Of a DNA stretch of 64,000 nt, positions 34,028-41,529 are shown in pieces. Within the stretch, counting starts at the first letter, position 1. Each line of letters opens with the position of its first letter. The position numbers and the translations under genes are program-made. Origin of the DNA: JAYZDF01 sp036337945. GTDB lineage: Bacteria; Myxococcota; Kuafuiibacteriia; Kuafuiibacteriales; Kuafuiibacteriaceae. The stretch is taken from the NCBI GenBank assembly GCA_036337945.1, contig JAYZDF010000004.1, positions 1 through 64,000 of the forward strand. The letters are read 5' to 3'. The notes under the pieces were generated by a model, which saw nothing but the letters and a program-made list of their open reading frames with translations, had not been told where the DNA came from and did not search any database.

Positions 34028-34869
34028 ATATTGATGAACTTGAAAGCGTGTTTAAGTCGGCAGTTAAGTCCCGATTTGAATACCAAGATATTTCACTGCA
34101 AAAAGTACTGCTCGTCGACGACCTTGAAACTGACGACGCAGGAGCCTATATCGATAAAATAAACGCGGCACTTGGTCATGTACACGATAATTTTCAAATT
34201 GAAAGATTGTATTTTGGACCTCAAGAAACGATGGCACAATTATTAAATGCCATCGACAACCATGACCCAGACCTAATCTGTACCTACCGCAATTTAAATT
34301 CTTCGGCTTGGGAGTTCGGATTTAGTCTAGGGGAGCATTTGGAAGTTTTGACACAAGCGACTTCCAGGCCGGTTCTTGTTCTTCCCCATCCTGAGCCCTT
34401 AGGAGAAGAGACGTTATCGATAGCGACACAAGTTATGGTCGTGACTGATCACCTCACTGGCGATAACCGACTCATTAATTATGCATTGTCCTTCACGCCC
34501 AAAGACGGTCGAATTATTCTCTCTCATGTAGAAGACGAGGTTTGGTTGAATCGGTTTCTTGATTGTGTTTCAAAAATCCCAGCGATCGACACGGACCTTG
34601 CACGGAGTACAATCATTCAGCAGATCACAAAAGAGCCGAATGATTTCATCAAATCAGTACAAGAATCGTTAGCCTCAAATAGGCCAAGCACATTGGTGGA
34701 ATCTAATGTCGGCATAGGTAGTGAGCTAAATCTGTACGCTGATTGGCTCAAAAAACATAAGATTGATCTTGCGGTCGTAAACACCAAAGATGAACATCAA
34801 ATGGCAATCAGTGGTTTTGCGCATGCGTTCGCCATTGAGTTTCGGCATATCCCAACCTTGTTGTTGTAG
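34024..34869 (+). CDS. Tandem universal-stress-protein-like protein
   Basis: Two Usp-like halves: residues ~20-125 (KVLLVDDLETDD ... RPVLVLPHP) and ~140-281 (VMVVTDHLTGDNRLINYAL ... DLAVVNTKDE ... RHIPTLLL). The glycine ATP-binding signature (GxxGxxxxxxxxxG-S/T) is missing in both, so a non-ATP-binding UspA-type role is likelier. Located between MBL and the NhaD-type antiporter, whose start is 12 nt downstream, so it may tune the antiporter (inference). Confidence 0.75.
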   Translation: MNIDELESVFKSAVKSRFEYQDISLQKVLLVDDLETDDAGAYIDKINAALGHVHDNFQIERLYFGPQETMAQLLNAIDNHDPDLICTYRNLNSSAWEFGFSLGEHLEVLTQATSRPVLVLPHPEPLGEETLSIATQVMVVTDHLTGDNRLINYALSFTPKDGRIILSHVEDEVWLNRFLDCVSKIPAIDTDLARSTIIQQITKEPNDFIKSVQESLASNRPSTLVESNVGIGSELNLYADWLKKHKIDLAVVNTKDEHQMAISGFAHAFAIEFRHIPTLLL

Positions 34870-34881
34870 GGGTGTAAAGCG

Positions 34882-36297
34882 ATGAATATTTCAGCACTTT
34901 CTAATCTTTTTATAGGTGCCACGAACGGCGGGCACCACGAAGTTTCTTCATCCGTAACTTTTACATTTGCGGGAATTCTTTGCGCAATGATCATTACTTT
35001 AGCTCTCGAGGAAAAGCTGCACGCTAAAAAATCTGTCATCGTTGGTGTGTACGCAATAATTTGCCTTTTTGCCGGAGCGGCATTGGGTCTTCTTCCTTTT
35101 GGTCCCGTTGTCAACGTCTTCGATGAAAAGCTAAATCTTCCAGTATATATCCCCGCCGTTGATTGGAGTGTCATCGCAATCATTATGGGCTCCGCTTTGT
35201 TCGTCGACATTACATCAAAATCCGGCCTGTTTTCCTGGATTGCAATCAAGTTGACGAAGACATCCGGTGGAGATCCCTTTTTATTACTTATCTACTATGG
35301 ACTCATGACCGTTATTTTTTCGGCTGTTTTAAACAATGTCACTGCTATGATTATAGTTGGTTCCTTGACCGCTGTGTCGCTCAAAAAGCTTGAGCGAAGT
35401 GAAAAGCTTCTCGGGTTCTTATTGATTGAAGGCCTTCTCACGAATATTGGTGGTTTGCTGACGCTCATTAGTTCGGTACCAAATATTATTGTAGGTACTT
35501 CTGCGGGAATCAGTTTTGGAAGATTTTTTGTCGTTGCAAGTCCTTACGTCGTTGTTGCTACCGCCGTGACCTTGTTTATGGGGGCAAAATTGTTCAAAAT
35601 TGAACGTTTGCAAGGAGATGAAGAAAGGGCTGCGGCTAAAAATCAGGTGGAGAGCTTTGATGAAAATGATGGTATTGAAAGTCCTGGTTTTTTTTGGTTC
35701 TCAGCGGCCGTTTTTCTACTTTTCATAATTACAATTGCAACGACCTCCATTCTGCCCGTTTTGAAAGACCTGGGTATGGGATTTGTTGCCTTGGCTTTTG
35801 CTGGCATCATGCTCATTCGCGTGAAGTCCACCGCAGACAAAGTTTATGCAAAAGTTGATTGGGATTTACTCGCGTTTTTTGTGACTCTTTTTGTTGTGAT
35901 CAATGTGATGGAACATGCGCAAGTTCTTGCGCTTATAGGAAAAGGTCTAGAGGAGGTCATCGCGCTTGGAGATCTTTGGGGTTCGGCCGCTATGCTTGTC
36001 GCTTCAGCGGTATTCAGTTCGGTGACAGATAACATCCCTCTTGCAGCAATGCTTGCGAAGATTCTCTCGAGTCTGCAGACGGATGCGACGTCGCCGATGT
36101 GGTGGTCCGTAATTTTCGGAGCAAACCTCGGCGGAAACATCACCCCAATTGGCTCTGCCTCGACTCTTGTTGCTGTTACGATTATCCATAAATACAACTT
36201 ACCCATGAGTTTCGGAGGCTTTGTGAAGGCCGCCGTACCCTATGCCGCGATTCAGATCACACTTGCTGTTTTCTACGTTGCTATATTTTTGGCCTAA
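34882..36297 (+). CDS. NhaD/ArsB-superfamily ion transporter (probable Na+/H+ antiporter)
   Basis: A 471-residue polytopic protein with about 11-12 hydrophobic segments. The family-wide duplicated discontinuous helix motifs are visible: VLNNVTAMIIVGSL in the first half and SVTDNIPLAAMLAKIL plus GANLGGNITPIGSASTLV in the second. NhaD exports Na+ in exchange for H+. ArsB or other anion transporters of the superfamily remain possible. The spacing of 3 nt to the HupE-like gene supports an operon. Confidence 0.85.
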   Translation: MNISALSNLFIGATNGGHHEVSSSVTFTFAGILCAMIITLALEEKLHAKKSVIVGVYAIICLFAGAALGLLPFGPVVNVFDEKLNLPVYIPAVDWSVIAIIMGSALFVDITSKSGLFSWIAIKLTKTSGGDPFLLLIYYGLMTVIFSAVLNNVTAMIIVGSLTAVSLKKLERSEKLLGFLLIEGLLTNIGGLLTLISSVPNIIVGTSAGISFGRFFVVASPYVVVATAVTLFMGAKLFKIERLQGDEERAAAKNQVESFDENDGIESPGFFWFSAAVFLLFIITIATTSILPVLKDLGMGFVALAFAGIMLIRVKSTADKVYAKVDWDLLAFFVTLFVVINVMEHAQVLALIGKGLEEVIALGDLWGSAAMLVASAVFSSVTDNIPLAAMLAKILSSLQTDATSPMWWSVIFGANLGGNITPIGSASTLVAVTIIHKYNLPMSFGGFVKAAVPYAAIQITLAVFYVAIFLA

Positions 36298-36300
36298 GCA

Positions 36301-37404
36301 ATGAATAAACAAATTTTCAAAATAATGTTCCTATGGACAAGTATTGGATTATCGCTAGGAACAGCTAAGCCTGTCCAGGCTCATGAAGTAGGTGTTTCCG
36401 CAGGCTATTATGATTTTAAAGCGAAGAGTCCTGTAGCTTATATCTCTATAGCTCAGGTTGACTTGCTCAGAATTTTTCCTCGCATTGATGCTGATCTGAA
36501 TGGTGACATCAGTCCGAGTGAGATTGCAGCACAGACTTCGACGTCTACCTTTGTTCGCTCTTGGAGTAGAGGAATTATTAGCACGACTGACGCTGAAGAA
36601 TGCGAAACTAAGCTTGTCTCCGCCAAGAAAGCAGATGAAGACGGTTTGTTGATTGAACTGCGGTTTTCTTGTGGAAATAGCTTTGACCAGCTGAAGCTGC
36701 GGACAGTTTTTGTGAAGAGATTCCCAGCGAACCATCGTCATCTCGTACGTGTCAACTTACCAGGCGGACTATACGAAACGACAATGGGCCCTAAAAAGAC
36801 GACCTTGCTTGTTAATTCTGCCGCTCAGACAGTAGAGAGCAATAAGACTGGGAGGTTCATTGACCTCTTTGTCTTTGGTTTGGAACATATCGTCACCGGT
36901 TACGACCATCTACTTTTTCTTTTGGGATTAATTTTAGTTGCGATGCGGTTTCGAGAGTTAGTGTTTCTCGTGACGGCCTTTACGGTCGGACACTCCATAA
37001 CCCTTGCTGTGGCAGCCCTCAATGTTTGGACTCCCAATAGCGGAATTGTTGAGACTCTAATCGCAGCCTCTATCGTTTACATCGGCGCAGAAAATATCGC
37101 CGTAAAAAAACCGAAGCATCGTTGGTATTTAACATTACTTTTTGGTCTCGTTCACGGTTTTGGTTTTGGGGGTATGTTAAAGCTTCATGGAATGAGTAGT
37201 GACCAGATGATCCTTGATCTGCTTGGTTTCAATCTTGGAGTTGAGATTGGGCAGCTCTTCTGTTTAACTGTCGCGGTACCGATATTGGCGATAATTCGTC
37301 GTAAAAATTGGTTTGAAAAGCAGGTTCTTCTCGGTGTAAACATCCTCGTCATATTTGCGGGCTTGTACTGGCTTCAGGAACGGCTACGAGGTATTTGGAG
37401 CTAA
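36301..37404 (+). CDS. HupE/UreJ-2 family membrane protein with EF-hand in its periplasmic region
   Basis: A signal (GLSLGTAKPVQAHE) precedes a ~170-residue extracytoplasmic domain with a canonical 12-residue EF-hand loop D63-x-D65-x-N67-G-D69-I-x3-E74. Then comes a HupE/UreJ_2 membrane domain starting FGLEHIVTGYDHLLFLLGLIL with VGHSITLA and FGLVHGFGFG. That family is linked to Ni/Co transport; the substrate here is unknown. Ca2+ binding by the EF-hand is inferred. 1 nt separates it from the Hsp33 gene. Confidence 0.82.
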   Translation: MNKQIFKIMFLWTSIGLSLGTAKPVQAHEVGVSAGYYDFKAKSPVAYISIAQVDLLRIFPRIDADLNGDISPSEIAAQTSTSTFVRSWSRGIISTTDAEECETKLVSAKKADEDGLLIELRFSCGNSFDQLKLRTVFVKRFPANHRHLVRVNLPGGLYETTMGPKKTTLLVNSAAQTVESNKTGRFIDLFVFGLEHIVTGYDHLLFLLGLILVAMRFRELVFLVTAFTVGHSITLAVAALNVWTPNSGIVETLIAASIVYIGAENIAVKKPKHRWYLTLLFGLVHGFGFGGMLKLHGMSSDQMILDLLGFNLGVEIGQLFCLTVAVPILAIIRRKNWFEKQVLLGVNILVIFAGLYWLQERLRGIWS

Positions 37405-37405
37405 G

Positions 37406-38260
37406 ATGAGTGATCAAAAAGATGTAATCGTCCGGGCATTGACTGACAATGGTGGATTTAGAGTGATCGGCGCCAGGACCACTCGTACCGTACGAGGAAT
37501 TATCGATGCTCAGAAACCTGCCGATAACGTAAGGGACACACTCGGACAAATGTCTACCTGTGCCATTCTTACCCGAGAGACTATGGCTCCGGGTCACCGA
37601 GTTCAGGCTATCCTCAAAAGCAATCAAGAGAAGGGGTCTGTCGTTGCTGATTCTCATCCCGGTGGAGTGACTCGAGGGTTGGTCTCTAAAGATACGACCC
37701 TTGAGAACCTGCTTGGTCAGACGACGACCTTGCAAGTACTTCGGACGATGCCTGGTGGCAAACTCCATCAAGGTGTTGTGTCTGTGCCTACAAATGGGGG
37801 AGTTACAGGGGCTTTTATGAGCTACATGCAGAACTCGGAGCAAGTGACCACTATGATTGCTTCAAGCTGTTACTTTGCCAATGATGAGTTGATGGTTGCT
37901 GGTGGATACTGTGTACAGGTACTACCTGAGGTAGCAAAGGAGCAACTTGAGATAATGGCCATGCGGCTAGAAGGCTTCAGTGAGCTTGAAAAGACACTTG
38001 AAACCAGTGCTGGTGACGTTGATGAAATGCTGTCTGAGATTCTCTACGGCATACCATTTACTGTGGTGGAAAGAACAGAACTTGAATTCGGTTGCACATG
38101 TAACGAGGTTCGCGTCATCGGTGCGTTAGCAACCTTAGGTCGAAAGGAAATTGAATCTATCGTCGAAGAAGGTAAGTTGATTGAAATCAACTGTGAATAT
38201 TGCCAAAAAGAATATAAGATTTCGCCCGCGAAACTCAAAGGACTCTTAGAAGGTAGCTAG
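37406..38260 (+). CDS. hslO: Hsp33 redox-regulated chaperone
   Basis: From ATG 37406 (MSDQKDVIVRALTDNGGFRV) the protein is 284 aa, the normal length, and an upstream extension at 37355 is out of place. The redox switch CxC (C230/C232) and CxxC (C263/C266) at the C-terminus binds Zn when reduced and releases it on oxidation, turning on chaperone activity. Last gene of the operon that starts with the MBL hydrolase. Confidence 0.95.
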   Translation: MSDQKDVIVRALTDNGGFRVIGARTTRTVRGIIDAQKPADNVRDTLGQMSTCAILTRETMAPGHRVQAILKSNQEKGSVVADSHPGGVTRGLVSKDTTLENLLGQTTTLQVLRTMPGGKLHQGVVSVPTNGGVTGAFMSYMQNSEQVTTMIASSCYFANDELMVAGGYCVQVLPEVAKEQLEIMAMRLEGFSELEKTLETSAGDVDEMLSEILYGIPFTVVERTELEFGCTCNEVRVIGALATLGRKEIESIVEEGKLIEINCEYCQKEYKISPAKLKGLLEGS

Positions 38261-38287
38261 ACTCGGTTTAGTGTGAGGTAGCGATTT

Positions 38288-39178
38288 GTGCTGACCAAGA
38301 TAAAGTACTTTCTTTCGCAGTCGTTCATCGGACTTCGTCGCACTTTCGGCGTAACGAGTTTGTCCGTCACTATAATAGCGATGGCCTTGAGTATACTCGC
38401 TCTTTTTTGGACTCTTCTTGCGAATCTCGAGATTCTTTCTGGGGAGATATCGCGAGAGGCAGGTATATCTGCTGATATCGATGAAACGCTCAGTTTAGCA
38501 AAACAAAGGGAGCTTACGAAAGAAATAGAAAAATGGAGTAATATCGAAAGCGCTTCTCTTGTTACCTCAACATCCGCGATGGAATGGCTTCGAAACAATT
38601 TAGGGAAAGAGGCTGATGTTCTCGATGGTCTACCTGCAGATTTACTTCCCTCTTCGATAGAAATTAATTTATCGGACTTGGCTACGAGTGATGTTCAAGC
38701 TGTAGTCAGCCGTCTGCAGAAGACAGAAGGTATTATTTCAGTCAGGTATGGATTCGAAGACGTTGAGAGGATTTCTGCGGTTCTTATATTGATTAGAACT
38801 AGTATGTATATCCTGGGATTATTTCTTTTCGTGTCTATCTTTCTGATTCTTTCTAATGCGGTGCGCTTAGCTGTCTATTCACGTCGCGACGAAATTGAAG
38901 TTATGAGTCTAATCGGTGGAACTCGTAGCTTTATAGTCACTCCTTTTGTTCTTGAAGGAGCGATTATTGGGTTTATGGGTGGGTTACTTTGCGTATCTTT
39001 TTTATTTATGTCGGAGGAGATTATGACCCAATGGTTTCAAGCCAACCTCGCCGAGGTATATGGACCCATTGAAATCCGTTTTTTGAAAGGAACTGAGTAT
39101 GTTGCGCTGGTTGTGATTGGAACAGTCAATAGCCTCCTTGGAAGCGCGTATGCTGCTGTAAGGCACGTAAAGATTTGA
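38288..39178 (+). CDS. ftsX: Cell-division permease FtsX
   Basis: 296 residues: one N-terminal TM after a short basic segment, a ~130-residue periplasmic loop that contains the conserved EKWSNIESASLVTS region, and three C-terminal TMs with SRRDEIEVMSLIGGTRSFI. FtsX couples ATP hydrolysis by FtsE to activation of septal amidases through EnvC. No ftsE is adjacent: the gene before it is hslO. GTG start at 38288. It overlaps the EnvC-like gene by TTGA. Confidence 0.93.
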   Translation: MLTKIKYFLSQSFIGLRRTFGVTSLSVTIIAMALSILALFWTLLANLEILSGEISREAGISADIDETLSLAKQRELTKEIEKWSNIESASLVTSTSAMEWLRNNLGKEADVLDGLPADLLPSSIEINLSDLATSDVQAVVSRLQKTEGIISVRYGFEDVERISAVLILIRTSMYILGLFLFVSIFLILSNAVRLAVYSRRDEIEVMSLIGGTRSFIVTPFVLEGAIIGFMGGLLCVSFLFMSEEIMTQWFQANLAEVYGPIEIRFLKGTEYVALVVIGTVNSLLGSAYAAVRHVKI

Positions 39179-40338
39179 TACCTACATCGTTATATTTTTT
39201 GGCCGCAATCTGCTCATCTCAGCTCCCACCGGTTACGAACGAAGAGTTGTTGTTTCGTGAAAAAACGAAAGATGCGACGACGAAAAGGTTAGCAGAGGAC
39301 CGCGTTAGACTTCGATACCTTCGCCGAGAAGAAGTATCGCTCTTGGAGGGAATAAAGGCGATTGATAGTCAACTTCTTAGTAATCGCAAAAAAATGAGAG
39401 GTTTGACGAAACGTAAGGACGATCTAGAAATAGAGCTCAAAACAGCTAAGGTAGCTCTCGAAGAGCAGGAAACTGTCGTTGATAGTCTTCGAGAAGAAAT
39501 TCGTAAGAGGGCCTCCTCTGTCCATAGATTACGTCGAAAGCCGGTGATGGATATGATCTTAGAAGGCACTGATCAGGTAGCTGAGCGAGCACGCACAAGA
39601 AGGCGCTTAGCGGATTACATGTCCATGGTTTTTGCTTATGACATGAAGCTTATTTCTGAACTGCATAAACGACTAACGAGCACGAAGCGATTGCATGTCG
39701 CACTTCTCATGCAAAACGAGGCTTTACAGCTCCATCAGAAGAACGTGCAACAGGCGGTCCAAGACGGAGCGGCATTACAATTGGAGCGTTCTGCTCTTCT
39801 ACTTGGAATCAAGAAGGAAAGGAAACTTGTCGAACGCCTTCGGAAAGAAATAAAGCAAGCTGCGAAACAATCAGAACAATTGAGAAAAGTAATTCGCGGC
39901 GTGATTCCGGCTCCACCCAAATTGAAAGGTGGTTTTGGCGCCCAAAGAGGCAGGCTTCCCTGGCCGGTGGTCGGTCGTGTTGAGGTTTCATTTGGCAAGC
40001 AAGTGGATCCAGATTCTGGACTTATTATTTTGCATCAGGGTCTAGATATACGCACGCCTTACGGTGTGGCGGTTTCTCCCGTCGCAGAAGGAAGGATAGA
40101 GTATGCAGGTAAACTTGATGGACTCGGTAGCGTTGTTGTCATTTCTCATGAGGGTCGATGGCATACTGTTTACGGTCATCTCGCAAATATTCAAGTCCGA
40201 GAAGGTCAGTTCGTAAGGACAAAGTCCATCTTAGGGACCGTTTCTGATAGGGATTCGAATAAAGGAGCATTTCTTTATTTTGAAATTCGAGATAAACAAC
40301 AAGCGGTGAATCCCATAAAATGGATGAGTCCCGGGTGA
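39175..40338 (+). CDS. EnvC-like murein hydrolase activator (coiled coil + LytM)
   Basis: TTG start giving a signal-like segment MIPTSLYFLAAICSS, then long coiled coil (residues ~30-230, RLAEDRVRLRYLRREEVSLLEG and similar) and a C-terminal LytM domain. The domain keeps HQGLD and YGHL but has L-Y-F-E-I-R in place of the HLH motif, as in E. coli EnvC. So it probably is a catalytically weak or dead activator of amidases rather than an active hydrolase. It sits between ftsX and ctpA, with 4-bp overlaps. Confidence 0.9.
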   Translation: MIPTSLYFLAAICSSQLPPVTNEELLFREKTKDATTKRLAEDRVRLRYLRREEVSLLEGIKAIDSQLLSNRKKMRGLTKRKDDLEIELKTAKVALEEQETVVDSLREEIRKRASSVHRLRRKPVMDMILEGTDQVAERARTRRRLADYMSMVFAYDMKLISELHKRLTSTKRLHVALLMQNEALQLHQKNVQQAVQDGAALQLERSALLLGIKKERKLVERLRKEIKQAAKQSEQLRKVIRGVIPAPPKLKGGFGAQRGRLPWPVVGRVEVSFGKQVDPDSGLIILHQGLDIRTPYGVAVSPVAEGRIEYAGKLDGLGSVVVISHEGRWHTVYGHLANIQVREGQFVRTKSILGTVSDRDSNKGAFLYFEIRDKQQAVNPIKWMSPG

Positions 40339-41492
40339 AGATGCTGCAGACAATCTCTGTACCAGTTGTAGTTCTCTGTCTATTGAGCGCAGCTACTGCG
40401 ACCCATGCGAAAGAACCGAAAGCTTCGAAACGTATTAACAAGCGTTCAGACACTCGCAAAATCTTCGAACATCTCGAGATCTTGTCTCAGGTTATCCATT
40501 TCGTGGACACCAATTATTTGCATGAACTCAAGAGTAAGGAATTGATTGATTCTGCCATACGGGGGATCGCAGCAAGCCTCGACAAATACAGTCGGTACTA
40601 TTCTGCAGAAGAGTTTGAGGAGCAACTGCGAGTTGATACTGAAAAATTTAGTCTGGGTATCAATTGGAAAACTTCGAAGGGGCGTTACAAAGTTGTTGGG
40701 ACTCGTTCTGGTTCCGTGGCTGCGCGCGCTGGAATCAAAGCGGGGGACGAAATTTTAGGGGTGAATGGGTTGCATCCACGTGTTCTTGAGAACGCATCTC
40801 TAGAGAAACTTCTCAAGGGTCGAGAGGGGAAATGGATTTCTCTTCAGCTCATGGACGAATCCGGGAAGGAAAGATCGATTCGAGTCCCACCACCTGAAGC
40901 TGAGCAGATCTTTGCCCACCAAACAAAAGAGAAGATTGTGGTCATTCGGATCGGCAAGTTTTTCATGAATGCGTCACAAGTCGTGCAGCAGACTCTGTCG
41001 AAGTACTCGGCCAAGCCTCGCGGCTACGTGATTGATATAAGGGGAAATACCGGAGGTGTGGTGGAGGAGGCGGTCAGAATTGCTGACCTTTGGTTGAGCG
41101 AAGGTGTCATCGCGTCCATGAAAGATAGAGCAGGTAAGACCACGGTTTATCGCGCCAAGCGGGGCAATACTTTGCCTGACGTCCCAATTGTTGTCATGGT
41201 GGATGGACAAACAGCCTCGGCTGCCGAAGTACTCGCGGCGGGGCTCATCAAGAATAACCGCGCTAGATCGGTCGGTACGCAGACCTTCGGTAAAGGAACC
41301 GTCCAGACGCTCATGCGACTTGCTGATGGCTCCGCATTACGTCTCACTGTTGCTCGGCTTTTTGATCCAAAGGGGCATTCACTTGAAGGTCTAGGGATAA
41401 GGCCGGACATTGAGGTTTTACCAGGTCGGTTAGCTGACGGTAGAGACCGTCAGTATGCCCGAGGGCTTGACGCTTTACTTTACCCGAGATGA
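40335..41492 (+). CDS. Carboxyl-terminal processing protease (S41, CtpA-like)
   Basis: GTG 40335 overlaps the envC-like stop (GTGA) and gives a signal peptide ending ATATHA. The PDZ-like part (SVAARAGIKAGDEILGVNG) precedes the S41 catalytic domain with Ser295 in QTASAAEV and Lys320 in TFGKGTVQ, 25 residues apart as in the family's Ser-Lys dyad. Periplasmic endoprotease, 385 aa, that trims or degrades proteins, often cell-wall hydrolases. Confidence 0.93.
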   Translation: MKMLQTISVPVVVLCLLSAATATHAKEPKASKRINKRSDTRKIFEHLEILSQVIHFVDTNYLHELKSKELIDSAIRGIAASLDKYSRYYSAEEFEEQLRVDTEKFSLGINWKTSKGRYKVVGTRSGSVAARAGIKAGDEILGVNGLHPRVLENASLEKLLKGREGKWISLQLMDESGKERSIRVPPPEAEQIFAHQTKEKIVVIRIGKFFMNASQVVQQTLSKYSAKPRGYVIDIRGNTGGVVEEAVRIADLWLSEGVIASMKDRAGKTTVYRAKRGNTLPDVPIVVMVDGQTASAAEVLAAGLIKNNRARSVGTQTFGKGTVQTLMRLADGSALRLTVARLFDPKGHSLEGLGIRPDIEVLPGRLADGRDRQYARGLDALLYPR

Positions 41493-41529
41493 CAACGCGT
41501 GGTACTACTTTCTTGGGTTAATCCTGATT

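Noticed and set aside
37355..37405. Upstream in-frame extension of the Hsp33 gene
   Set aside because: It overlaps the HupE-like gene and the residues are unlike the Hsp33 N-terminus; ATG 37406 fits the family.
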